Part shown: one piece after another, positions 8,871 through 17,214 of the stretch | Layout: each line of letters begins with the position of its first letter | How positions within the stretch are numbered: position 1 is the stretch's first letter | From: an uncultured Desulfovibrionaceae bacterium | GTDB taxonomy: Bacteria; Desulfobacterota; Desulfovibrionia; Desulfovibrionales; Desulfovibrionaceae | Assembly (NCBI GenBank): GCA_944324045.1 | Contig: CALUUT010000062.1 | Coordinates: 1 to 35,685 of the forward strand | Length of the DNA: 35,685 nt | Direction of reading: 5' to 3' | Position numbers and translations under genes: made by a program | The notes under the pieces: model-generated | What the model saw: only the letters and a program-made list of their open reading frames with translations | What the model was told of the DNA's origin: nothing | The model's database searches: none

Positions 8871-9485
8871 TCAATACCCCAATTTTTCATGAATCAAAAT
8901 CACCTCAAATTCTCCTGTCATAGGTTTCGCCCATAAGACGGAAAGCCCTCTGCAAATTCTTTCCTTGCTTTTACAGTCATAACATCTGTCCCCTTTTACG
9001 GCGCAGGGAGTTTTCGCCCCAACCCGCTTTGCATTCAGCGGCGATGCAATATTTCTTGCCCTATACAGCGCTCCTGCATAATCCTTTTCTAGTTTATTCT
9101 TGCCGATTACGAGATAAACTTTTTCATGTCCATAAAAGATAGACGCCACCCTATTACAGTTTCCATCAATGTTTATAATTTCTCCTGTTTCTGCCAAAGC
9201 ATTGACTGAAGAAATATATATGTTTGATGCGTTCGCCTTTAATCGTACTTCTCTACTGGTTTTTCCATCTGGTATTCGTTGATGCCAATAAACAGTATTA
9301 TGCTTGCTAAGCGCTTCATATAACCCAATTTGTTCAAGCGTCACGGATCCGCCAAACCCGACAGTTTCTCCATCTACGTGTGAATCTATGTATTTGACCG
9401 CCTCCTCCGATGAAGAAAAACACATAACTTGATATCCTTTATCACGTAAGTTCTTTACTACTGTTGCAAATATATTCTTATTCAC
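8871..9485 (-). CDS. LUD-domain (LutC/YkgG-like) protein
   Basis: A 204-residue single LUD-domain protein. Diagnostic segments are GETVGFGGSVTLEQIGLYEAL, a long SREVRLKANASNIYISSVNA region, GEIINIDGNCNRVASIFYG and VYLVIGKNKLEKDY. A cysteine-rich tail follows (C-x6-C-x2-C-x6-C, starting TPCAVKGDRC), typical of the stand-alone Clostridia-type members. LUD proteins take part in lactate utilisation with LutA/LutB, but neither partner is adjacent, so its job here is open. The start is GTG, with CGGAG six bases upstream on the minus strand. Codons and flanks are visibly AT-richer than the neighbouring genes, which suggests transfer. Confidence 0.82.
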   Translation of the reverse strand: MNKNIFATVVKNLRDKGYQVMCFSSSEEAVKYIDSHVDGETVGFGGSVTLEQIGLYEALSKHNTVYWHQRIPDGKTSREVRLKANASNIYISSVNALAETGEIINIDGNCNRVASIFYGHEKVYLVIGKNKLEKDYAGALYRARNIASPLNAKRVGAKTPCAVKGDRCYDCKSKERICRGLSVLWAKPMTGEFEVILIHEKLGY

Positions 9486-9840
9486 TGTTTTCTCCGTATA
9501 TAAAGTTATATTAAATTTTATTCAAAAAAATATATCATATAAATAAAGAAACACATAAATTAAAAATATAAAATTGTTATTTAAACAAATTTATTTATAT
9601 TTTAATATATAATATTGTTAGTAATAATTTGTTATAATTACAGTCTGTACCCCATAGAGTCATTAAGCAAAATGTAAATATAATTCACTGGCTTATGATA
9701 ATTTATATATGTCTCATTATGTTCTTGTTATGTACAAATAAGCGGCACACCTCATAATTGCAATATGAATGTCACACAATTTTCATGGACAGGGTTCCGG
9801 TTTCCTTATATTCTGAAAACACCAACAAAGGAGGAACCCG
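9486..9840. other. AT-rich intergenic region between LUD gene and ppk1
   Basis: A 355-base divergent gap that is strikingly AT-rich, especially 9510-9640. It must hold the leader and promoter of the minus-strand LUD gene and of ppk1. The right end has the strong ppk1 Shine-Dalgarno AAAGGAGGAACCCG. Many TATAAT-like strings occur, so no single promoter can be chosen with confidence. No coding frame or RNA gene was recognised. Confidence 0.5.
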
Positions 9841-11994
9841 GTGTCCGACCCCGACACAAAGCGTGCCCCCGCGGTGCAGGAAAATCTTGCCGCAACAGAA
9901 AACATGCCTGACCTTGATAATCCCGACCTCTATCTTAACAGGGAGATAAACTGGCTCGCATTCAATGCCCGCGTGCTGGAAGAAGCGCTGAACCCTGAAC
10001 AACCGCTGCTTGATCAGTTAAATTTTCTTACCATTTTTCACAACAACCTGGATGAATTCTTCATGGTCCGGGTTGCCAATATCTATCGTCAATACCGCCA
10101 GGGCGTCGCCTCAACGTCGCCGGACAAAATGTCTCCGGCCCGCGAACTCGCTGAAATACGCCGCCGCGTCTTAACCCTTACGGCAGTGGCTCAGGACCAT
10201 TGGCGCAAGAAACTCTCCCGTGAGCTTAAAGACAAAGGCGTCCATCTTGTCCGCTATCGAGATCTTACGGAAAAGCAAAAACAATTTCTTGACGGATATT
10301 TCAAGCGGGAAATATATCCTGTGCTGACGCCCCAGGCTATCGACCCCGGTCACCCCTTCCCCATGATTTCCAACACCAGTTTGAATTTCATCATTCAGTT
10401 GCGCGGCGAGGACGGCGTCATCCGTTATGCCCGTCTGAAATGCCCAAGCAGAAACTGTCGCCTTGTCTTCATCCCGCGCAACAAGGAAGGAAAAATTTAT
10501 GCTTCGCTTGGGTTCAACGCAAATGTGCGTAACGACGATATTCTGCTCATAGAGGATTTGATACGCGAATATCTGGGAATGCTTTTTCCAGGCAACACAG
10601 TGCTCAATGCAGGACTATTCCGTATTACCCGCAATACGGACGTCGAGATAGAAGAAGACGAAGCCTCAGATCTTTTGGAAGCGGTCAAAGACCTTGTCGA
10701 ACAGCGCCGTTTTGGAGATGTCATCCGCATGGAAATAGCGCATGGAACATCGCCCGAATTGACGTCTTTTTTATGCGATCACCTGGGGCTCCAGGCTTTT
10801 CAAATATACAGAGTCAAAGGCCCGCTAGCGTTCTCCGAATTGCAGCAGCTTTACGGCATTGAGCGCCATGCGCTCAAGGCGGAACCATTTTATCCCTATC
10901 TTGCGCCGATGTTTCAGGATGCGGACATGTTCGCTCTTATCCGCAAACGGGATGTTTTCCTCTATCACCCCTATGACAGCTTCATGCCGGTGGTTGAATT
11001 TATCCGTCAGGCAAGTCAGGATCCCGGCGTCGTCGCCATAAAGCAGACCTTATACCGGGTAGGAAACGACTCCTCCATCGTGGAGGCGCTGATCGACGCC
11101 AGAAGACGCGGCAAACAGGTCACAGCGGTCGTCGAACTGCGGGCCAGATTTGATGAGGAACGCAATATTACCTGGGCTGAAGAGCTGGAAAAATCCGGCG
11201 CGCATGTTGTGTACGGCATTCCTGGAATGAAAATTCATGCCAAGCTTTGCCTTGTGGTCCGGCGGGAAACGGAAGGCGTGGTTCGCTATGTGCATATAGG
11301 CACAGGCAACTATAACACATCCACGGCAAAAATTTACAGCGACATGAGTCTGTTTACCGCAAATGAAGATATCTGCGCGGATGTGACGGACCTCTTCAAT
11401 GCCATGACCGGATATGGACATCGCGAAGCATATCGCAGCTTGCTCGTATCCCCTTTATTCATGCGCAAAGGGCTTCTTGACTGCATCGAAAGGGAAATAC
11501 TGCTGCACAAAGAACATGGCGGCGGAGAAATCATATTCAAATGCAATCAACTTGTGGACAAGCATATTATCCGCGCGCTGTACAAGGCGTCCATGGCCGG
11601 CGTGCGGGTGCATCTGCTTGTGCGCGGCATCTGCTGCCTTCGTCCCGGCGTTTCCGGAATAAGTGAAAACATCACGGTAACAGCCATACTCGGACGTTTC
11701 CTTGAACATGCGCGAACCTACTGGTTCCGCAATAATGGGGAGGGCATTCTATATATTGGGAGCGCAGACATTATGCCGCGCAACCTAGACCGCAGAATTG
11801 TAGTCATACCTCCGTTTTTTGATCCGGAACTTCGCAACTATATCCGCAATACGATTCTTGAACTGCAAATTGAAGACACTGTGCAAAACTGGAAACTCAA
11901 AGAAGATGGGACATATCAGCGCATTGTTCCCGGCAAGAAGGAACGTGAGCTCTCCTCCCAAGAATGTATGATGCGCGGCATCCGGCTTTCATAG
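9841..11994 (+). CDS. ppk1: Polyphosphate kinase Ppk1
   Basis: A 717-residue Ppk1, which reversibly transfers the terminal phosphate of ATP to polyphosphate. Domains in order are: N-terminal (NREINWLAFNARVLEEAL, NLDEFFMVRVANIYRQY), a middle head domain, and two phospholipase-D-like catalytic domains. The autophosphorylated histidine is His466 in GMKIHAKLCLV. The second catalytic histidine is His623 in FLEHARTYWFRN; the 157-residue spacing equals that of E. coli His435/His592. IGTGNYNTSTAKIYSDMSL and YIGSADIMPRNLDRR are intact. The start is GTG after AAAGGAGG. It is monocistronic in this window; a Ppx/GppA homologue lies about 8 kb downstream. Confidence 0.96.
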   Translation: MSDPDTKRAPAVQENLAATENMPDLDNPDLYLNREINWLAFNARVLEEALNPEQPLLDQLNFLTIFHNNLDEFFMVRVANIYRQYRQGVASTSPDKMSPARELAEIRRRVLTLTAVAQDHWRKKLSRELKDKGVHLVRYRDLTEKQKQFLDGYFKREIYPVLTPQAIDPGHPFPMISNTSLNFIIQLRGEDGVIRYARLKCPSRNCRLVFIPRNKEGKIYASLGFNANVRNDDILLIEDLIREYLGMLFPGNTVLNAGLFRITRNTDVEIEEDEASDLLEAVKDLVEQRRFGDVIRMEIAHGTSPELTSFLCDHLGLQAFQIYRVKGPLAFSELQQLYGIERHALKAEPFYPYLAPMFQDADMFALIRKRDVFLYHPYDSFMPVVEFIRQASQDPGVVAIKQTLYRVGNDSSIVEALIDARRRGKQVTAVVELRARFDEERNITWAEELEKSGAHVVYGIPGMKIHAKLCLVVRRETEGVVRYVHIGTGNYNTSTAKIYSDMSLFTANEDICADVTDLFNAMTGYGHREAYRSLLVSPLFMRKGLLDCIEREILLHKEHGGGEIIFKCNQLVDKHIIRALYKASMAGVRVHLLVRGICCLRPGVSGISENITVTAILGRFLEHARTYWFRNNGEGILYIGSADIMPRNLDRRIVVIPPFFDPELRNYIRNTILELQIEDTVQNWKLKEDGTYQRIVPGKKERELSSQECMMRGIRLS

Positions 11995-12222
11995 GCGTCG
12001 CCGCCTTTCCATTCCGGCAGTTCTGGTGAAGTGAATAGTGGCTGCGCAATCGCAAATTCACTTGCAGCTAACACGTGTTTTTATGGCATATTCTAATGAA
12101 AACAAATGAATAAAACTTTTAATCCCAAAAGTCGCATGAAGAAATTCAGGATGACAGAATGCGCCGCAAAGGCTAATTAAAATATACAGAGTCCTGCTGT
12201 ATCTATCTTACTATATTATCAA

Positions 12223-12272
12223 TAAAAAAATTGAAAGTCTCGCCGTTGTCTATTGGCGGGGCTTTCAATTTT
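12223..12272 (-). terminator. Rho-independent terminator-like hairpin, best on minus strand
   Basis: ATTGAAAG (12230-12237) pairs with CTTTCAAT (12262-12269), with an inner CTCGCC/GGCGGG stem and a short loop. Read on the minus strand the stem is followed by seven T; on the plus strand only by four. No intact minus-strand gene ends here, although a decayed frame ends at 12345. Confidence 0.6.
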
Positions 12273-12344
12273 GTAAAATATTTGCAAGGCTGCCACTAAA
12301 AATATTTATATAAATGTATTCGCCGATGGCTTTTTCTTTGGCGG

Positions 12345-12464
12345 CTATAAAAAATTCCCCAATGCCATACCGTCATAGTGGCGATAGATCTTCTTGTCGA
12401 AGCTGACCGCATCTGTCCAAGAAATACATATTAAGCATTTCACATTATTTGAAATAAGTATTTG
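12345..12464 (-). pseudogene. Coding-like fragment, unrecognised
   Basis: An open minus-strand stretch of 39 codons before a TAG, with a plausible late part (SWTDAVSFDKKIYRHYDGMA). The upstream end runs into a stop with no convincing start. It sits just before the minus-facing terminator at 12223-12272, as the 3' end of a lost gene would. I do not recognise the family. Confidence 0.3.
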
Positions 12465-12874
12465 CTATTCATGAGATATGCTCCTATTTTTCATCCTGCT
12501 TCCCGCATGGTTTGAGCCCAAGGGCCGTAAGGTCGGATATAGCCCCACCCCGCCAGGATATCCAGGGGGGTTGAAGCTTCTAAGGGGATTTGAAACCTCT
12601 CAAAAGCGCAAGCCCGCAAGCGCCTTAAAGGGCTTTGCTGCCTTACTGTTCACATAGAATGCGACATGGGGGAATGGTCTTAAATTCATGAGTTTTCGGA
12701 GTCCTGCAACGCAAAAACGACAACTTTTAAAGCAGAAATTATAGTCTATGGAGATAGTTTTATCAATAATACCTATATAAAGAATTATAACATAGCTATT
12801 ATATTTAATATGGCATATATATCTATTATTTACTCTATAAAAAACGAAAAGCAGCATCCAATTATTTGGGGTAG

Positions 12875-13027
12875 AACAGAATATTAATCACATATTCCTA
12901 TCAACGACATATTCGTTTTGGCTACTCAGAAAAAATCGATTTTGGCGTTCCGATGCCTAACATTGTTCTCGCCGACATTACCCCTGAACTGTATCCATCG
13001 CTTGTCCGCCAAATCCACATCGCCTAA
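12875..13027 (+). pseudogene. Coding-like fragment, unrecognised
   Basis: A plus-strand frame open from a TAG at 12872 to a TAA at 13025, 50 codons long. Its second half reads like a normal protein tail (DFGVPMPNIVLADITPELYP). The only ATG in the frame (12953) gives just 24 residues and has no ribosome-binding site. It is best read as the 3' remnant of a lost gene; family unknown. Confidence 0.3.
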
Positions 13028-13243
13028 AAAATCGCCATAACGTCAAGTTCGGGAGCTGCCAGGGTGTGACGGCGCTGTTCCCTTTTCGCACAGACTTTTC
13101 CTTGTTTGGAAAAGCATGAGGGTTTTATGCCAGCATGGAAAAAAACTAGTCTGCGGCAAAGCTGCATGAACTTATAAAAATCGGCCCTGGAATCAAAAAC
13201 GATTTAAACTGTAACTATGCCGTGAATCAAAGGGAAAATAAAT

Positions 13244-14044
13244 ATGGACATGGTTGTTTTAAATAACGGCGCAACAATGCCCATGCTTGGCCTTGGCACC
13301 TATGCGCTTTACGGCCGAGAGTGCGAACGCTGCATATTGGAAGCGCTTGAACTTGGTTACCGTCTGTTTGACACCGCGCAGATGTACGGCAACGAAAAAG
13401 AAGTGGGCAAAGCCCTCAGGCACGGCGGCATGCCGCGCGGCAAGATATTCATCACTACAAAACTGTATCGGCCCAGCGCTTCCTATGCAAGGGCAAAACA
13501 GGGCATTGAAACGTCACTGAACGCCCTTCAGCTTGACTATATTGATCTGCTGCTGATTCACGAACCATACCAGGAAGCTGAAGAAATGTATTCAGCGCTG
13601 GAAGAGGCCTATCAAAATGGACGACTCAAAGCCATAGGGGTTTCCAATTTCAGCGCCGCCCGCTACAAAGCGCTCTCGTGCTCCTGCACGACGATTCCGG
13701 CAGTTAATCAGGTTGAGGCTCATGTTTTTTTTCAGCAAAGAGAACTGCTTAAAGCCATGAAGGCATACGGCGCCCATTTACAGGCATGGAGTCCATTTGC
13801 CGCAGGAAAAAAAGATTTCTTTAATAACCATGCATTACGCTCCATCGGCCTCGTTTATGGCAAAACTCCCGCTCAAATCGCACTGAAGTATCTGATCCAG
13901 ATGGGCATTTCCGTAATTCCCAAATCGTCTCACAAGGAAAGGATAAAGGAAAACATTGATATCTTTGACTTTTGTCTGCAAGAGGAGGACATGCGCACGT
14001 TACAAACTTTGGACAGGGGTAAAACCCTGTTTGGATGGTACTAA
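13244..14044 (+). CDS. Aldo/keto reductase (AKR, prostaglandin-F/DkgA-like)
   Basis: A 266-residue single-domain TIM-barrel NAD(P)H-dependent carbonyl reductase. The catalytic tetrad is complete: Asp43 and Tyr48 in LFDTAQMYGNE, Lys73 in FITTKLY and His106 in LLIHEPY. Further family signatures are GRLKAIGVSNFSAARY and the cofactor motif VIPKSSHKERIKEN. The substrate cannot be told from sequence. It starts at an ATG after AAAGGGAAAATAAAT and ends 52 bases before the Tat-signal DUF362 gene, so it may be the first gene of a redox operon with the next two. Confidence 0.9.
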   Translation: MDMVVLNNGATMPMLGLGTYALYGRECERCILEALELGYRLFDTAQMYGNEKEVGKALRHGGMPRGKIFITTKLYRPSASYARAKQGIETSLNALQLDYIDLLLIHEPYQEAEEMYSALEEAYQNGRLKAIGVSNFSAARYKALSCSCTTIPAVNQVEAHVFFQQRELLKAMKAYGAHLQAWSPFAAGKKDFFNNHALRSIGLVYGKTPAQIALKYLIQMGISVIPKSSHKERIKENIDIFDFCLQEEDMRTLQTLDRGKTLFGWY

Positions 14045-14096
14045 GCGTACGAAGAGCACCCTTTCCTCTATTGAACGGCAGCATATTGGAGATCAC

Positions 14097-15011
14097 ATGC
14101 GCAGACGCGATTTTCTCAAGCTTCAGGTTGCAGCGGCGCTTTCCATCGGGACGGCCGCGCTTGGGCTCCCAAGCTGGCTTTCAGCCGGGGTTTCTCCCGA
14201 CATTGCCGTGGTCAAAGGAAACCCGGCTGCAGCGACCAGGGCCGCTGTGGAGTTGCTTGGCGGCATGTCGACTTTTGTCAAGCCCGGCCAAAAAGTGATC
14301 ATCAAGCCCAATATGAGTTTTACGGCGGATATCGCCAGCGCAACCAATACCCACCCCGAAGTCGTGCGCGAACTTCTGATCATGTGCATGGAAGCAGGAG
14401 CGGGAACGGTCCGCGTCCTCGACCATGCATTCCAGACAGGAATGCAGCCGCTTGAACTGTCGGGCATCCTCGCAGCCTGCAATAGCGTGATGCGCGGTGT
14501 CTGCCACAATCTTACCCATGAACGCCACTACCATGAAACCAGGTTGGACGGCGCGCAGGAGATGAAAACCAATGCCGTCATGACCGACGTGCTGGAGGCC
14601 GACGTGCTCATTGCCGCGCCTGTGGCCAAAACCAATACGTCCACTGGCGTCAGTTTATCGCTCAAGGGACAGATGGGGTTGATTCTTGACCGCAGCGTCA
14701 TGCACTGGCGTTATGACCTTGATACGGCTATCGTCGATCTCTCTTTCAAACTGAAACCCGCGCTCGCGGTGATTGACGCATCCCGTGTCCTCAGCGCCAA
14801 CGGGCCTTACGGACCAGGCAAGGTGCTTACGCCGGGAGAAATCATAGCCTCAGCCGATCCGGTCGCTGCCGACGCCATGGCAGTCGCTTCTTATGAATGG
14901 TACGGCCGCCGAATCCAGCCGCGCCAGGTAGCCCATATCGCCCAGGCTCATGCACGCGGGCTGGGACGTATGGATATTGAAAAAATGAATGTCCGACGGC
15001 TCAGCCTTTAG
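14097..15011 (+). CDS. Tat-exported DUF362 protein
   Basis: A 304-residue protein that begins with a clear twin-arginine signal (MRRRDFLKLQ, then a hydrophobic stretch to about residue 30). The rest is a DUF362 domain: VKPGQKVIIKPNMSFTADIA, THPEVVRELLIMCMEAGAG, VLEADVLIAAPVAKTNTS, SLKGQMGLILDR, and an ending ADPVAADAMAVASYEW. The family has no firmly established reaction and often lies next to ferredoxin-like proteins. No CxxCxxC motif is present in this copy, so any cluster would come from a partner. The ATG at 14097 follows TTGGAGATCAC; an in-frame start at 13956 would overlap the AKR gene and bury the Tat signal. The polyferredoxin starts 21 bases downstream. Confidence 0.85.
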   Translation: MRRRDFLKLQVAAALSIGTAALGLPSWLSAGVSPDIAVVKGNPAAATRAAVELLGGMSTFVKPGQKVIIKPNMSFTADIASATNTHPEVVRELLIMCMEAGAGTVRVLDHAFQTGMQPLELSGILAACNSVMRGVCHNLTHERHYHETRLDGAQEMKTNAVMTDVLEADVLIAAPVAKTNTSTGVSLSLKGQMGLILDRSVMHWRYDLDTAIVDLSFKLKPALAVIDASRVLSANGPYGPGKVLTPGEIIASADPVAADAMAVASYEWYGRRIQPRQVAHIAQAHARGLGRMDIEKMNVRRLSL

Positions 15012-15032
15012 ACGGACGAAAAGAGACTTTTT

Positions 15033-16655
15033 ATGGGCAGCAACGTAAGAAAAATCGTGCAGGGTATCTGCCTGATTCTTTTCTGCCTGCTGTTGGGCGC
15101 GGCTGACAACGGCGCATCTTTCGGCCTGCCGCCGGATCTTTTTCTAAGGAGCGATCCCCTTGCAGGAACAACGGTTCCCCTAATCGCGCGCGCCGTCATT
15201 CCGGCTCTTCTGCCTGCCGTATTCGTTCTGCTGCTCGCCGTACTGGCCGGACGACTCTTCTGCGGCTGGTTCTGTCCGATGGGAACGACTCTGGATATTA
15301 TCGGGAGCATGGTTCGCCGCATCCTGCAAATAGAAAAAAACAAAAGACGCCGAACTTCGGATCCTGTACCGCGGAGCATTAGATATTTTGCGCTTGCGGT
15401 GATTCTAACCGCCGCTTTCTGTAGGGCGAATCTCGTCTTCTGGGCAAGTCCCATCCCTCTGACGACGCGACTTTATGCGCTTGTCCTGCATCCGCTGGGG
15501 CTGGACGGCATCAGTCAGGGACTTGAGGCGGTCTCTCCTCTTCTGGAATGGTTGGGCGCAGTCGATTGGTTGTACTGGACTCCGGATACGCGACAGTTTC
15601 ATACTGCGTGGTTTGTCGGCGCATTCTGGATTGTTCTCGCCGCGCTGGAGCGCATCAGGCCACGTTTCTGGTGTCGGTATCTCTGTCCCGCCGGCGCTTT
15701 GCTGGGATTGTTCTCCCGGTTCGCATTCTGGAGACGGTATGTTTCGGCAGACTGCACAGCCTGCGGACGCTGCTCCGCGCAATGCCCGGCGGGGATTTTA
15801 CACGACAATCCCGCATTGTCGCAACCTGCTGAATGCCTGGCTTGTCAGGCTTGCGTATCCGCATGTAAACCCAAAGCCGTTCATTTCGGCCTGAACAGCG
15901 GCACGCCGGCATTTTCTTCTCCGCCTCAGCGATTTTTTCCTTCGCGGAGAACTTTTTGCGCCTCTGTAATCGCCGGAGCGACGCTTGGCAGCCTATCGCG
16001 CCTTGATATCTTGCAATGTTCCGCCATTACGACAGAAGCTCTGGTCAGACCCCCTGGAAGTCGTCCCGAAACAGCGTTTCTAAATCGTTGCCTGCGCTGC
16101 GGCGAATGCATGAAAGCCTGTCCCACGGGAGGATTGCAGCCAACCTGGTTTCAGGCCGGTCTTTCCGGCATGTTCACCCCCTTCCTCAATCCCCGCTCCG
16201 GCGCATGCAAACAGGACTGCACGCTCTGCGGCGCAGTCTGTCCGACGCAGGCCATACACGCGTTGCCGCTAAAAGAAAAACAGTGGGCCAAGATCGGCAC
16301 GGCCGTTATTGACCGAAAATCCTGCCTTGCCTGGGCGGAAGACAGACGCTGCATGGTCTGCAAGGAAAATTGTCCTTATGGCGCGGTGGATGTCGTTGTA
16401 CAAAAGGGGCATATAGCGCCGGTGCCGGTCGTTCACGAAAGCCGCTGCTACGGATGCGGATTCTGCGAAAAGCACTGTCCAAAGAAAAAATCTGCAATTT
16501 TAGTAAAATCTGCCGGGGCATTACGGTTGAATGCGCCAATGTTTGAAAAGACGGCCAAAACGGCGGGGCTGGAACTTGATCCCAGACGGCATCAGGGCAT
16601 AATCATTGGGCCTGATGCGGAAAACCACAGCATGCCTCCAGGTTTTCTGGAATAA
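15033..16655 (+). CDS. NapH/NapG-like fused membrane polyferredoxin
   Basis: A 540-residue protein in two halves. The N-terminal half (about 1-270) is NapH/NosR-like: several membrane helices, two CxxxCP motifs (FCGWFCPMG and RYLCPAG), then two [4Fe-4S] motifs (CTACGRCSAQCP and CLACQACVSACK). The second half (about 300-540) is NapG/MauM-like with four more motifs (CLRCGECMKACP; CKQDCTLCGAVCP; a C-x8-C-x2-C-x3-CP; CYGCGFCEKHCP). SRRTFCASVIAGATLGSL at about 304-321 looks like the Tat signal of a NapG ancestor, now internal. It probably passes quinol-derived or other electrons across the membrane to the DUF362 partner; the exact donor and acceptor are unknown. Confidence 0.87.
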   Translation: MGSNVRKIVQGICLILFCLLLGAADNGASFGLPPDLFLRSDPLAGTTVPLIARAVIPALLPAVFVLLLAVLAGRLFCGWFCPMGTTLDIIGSMVRRILQIEKNKRRRTSDPVPRSIRYFALAVILTAAFCRANLVFWASPIPLTTRLYALVLHPLGLDGISQGLEAVSPLLEWLGAVDWLYWTPDTRQFHTAWFVGAFWIVLAALERIRPRFWCRYLCPAGALLGLFSRFAFWRRYVSADCTACGRCSAQCPAGILHDNPALSQPAECLACQACVSACKPKAVHFGLNSGTPAFSSPPQRFFPSRRTFCASVIAGATLGSLSRLDILQCSAITTEALVRPPGSRPETAFLNRCLRCGECMKACPTGGLQPTWFQAGLSGMFTPFLNPRSGACKQDCTLCGAVCPTQAIHALPLKEKQWAKIGTAVIDRKSCLAWAEDRRCMVCKENCPYGAVDVVVQKGHIAPVPVVHESRCYGCGFCEKHCPKKKSAILVKSAGALRLNAPMFEKTAKTAGLELDPRRHQGIIIGPDAENHSMPPGFLE

Positions 16656-16767
16656 CAGACCATGATTATGAAAAAATCGAGATTGATATTTGAGACATAT
16701 ATGCACGTTCCCGTTGAAAAACTTTTGCCGACGCTTCCCTTGCTGCCGAAAAAGTCTGGCCTCCCGG

Positions 16768-16935
16768 TCAAAGCCGGGCGCCATGCGTCAACGTTTTTCC
16801 AGTCCTTTGGAGTAAATAAGAAAAATCCGCCTCGGCATATCTTTCCAGCTTGTCGAAGGTTTTCAATCCTTGAATAAAGCAAGCATCCAGCATATCTTTC
16901 GTTGCAGCAGGGACTGCGAGCGCCCGTAACTTCCA
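16768..16935 (-). pseudogene. Coding-like remnant, unrecognised
   Basis: An open minus-strand frame of 55 codons between two in-frame stops. It contains a convincing amphipathic helical stretch (KTFDKLERYAEADFSYLLQR). The first ATG would give 41 residues and has no good ribosome-binding site. A longer overlapping frame on the same strand (16592-16936) has a less natural composition. This could be a truncated helical protein or a small real gene; family unknown. Confidence 0.3.
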
Positions 16936-17023
16936 TCAGAATCCAATATCCACAAATAAAAATTTATGGTATTCTTACCTTATATATAAAAATGTCCCGA
17001 AAAACTGATTAATAGACGATTAT

Positions 17024-17058
17024 CCTGCAAGCATCCAGAAAAACCGGATGCTTGCAGG
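17024..17058. repeat. 13-base perfect inverted repeat
   Basis: CCTGCAAGCATCC (17024-17036) is the exact reverse complement of GGATGCTTGCAGG (17046-17058), with a nine-base A-rich loop. Neither strand has a T-run after it, so it is not an ordinary terminator. The arm core also occurs at 16879-16890. Confidence 0.7.
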
Positions 17059-17214
17059 CATCCCTGCATTGACTCAACGTTATGCCCGCCAATGACAAAG
17101 CCCTGCAGTGCGCAAAAATGAGCGGAAAAATCCTGTTGAAATTTTTCAGATAAATCCGGATAATTGCGGAGCTTGGAATCACGACTTCATCTATCATGTC
17201 CAAGGATGCACGTC

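Larger units (their letters stand above)
11995..13243. other. 1.2 kb region without an intact gene
   Basis: No full-length gene, tRNA or repeat array was recognised here. It contains a minus-facing terminator-like hairpin (12223-12272), short coding-like frames on the minus strand (12345-12464) and plus strand (12478-12657 and 12875-13027), an 8-base inverted repeat (12029-12036 with 12056-12063), and AT-rich filler. It looks like a place where genes were lost or an element decayed. Confidence 0.5.
16656..17214. other. 559-base gene-poor region
   Basis: No intact gene was found. It holds a coding-like minus-strand remnant (16768-16935), a 13-base perfect inverted repeat (17024-17058), a repeated 12-mer (GCAAGCATCCAG at 16879-16890 and 17027-17038), and the leader of the flavoenzyme gene. 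No promoter could be picked with confidence. Confidence 0.45.

Noticed and set aside
9486-9840. Replication or plasmid-origin-like AT-rich block
   Set aside because: It lacks iterons, DnaA boxes or a rep gene; high A/T is better explained by the acquired LUD gene and promoters.
12590-12620. Possible tRNA T-arm (GGTTTCAAATCCCC on the minus strand)
   Set aside because: The stem bases around it do not pair, and no acceptor, D or anticodon arm fits.
12478-12657. 59-codon plus-strand ORF (WFEPKGRKVGYSPTPPGYPG...), and its minus-strand counterpart at 12600-12857
   Set aside because: Both have unnatural composition and no ribosome-binding site, and the GGTTTGAGCC-like bases do not fold into a tRNA T-arm. 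It was kept only as part of the gene-poor region.
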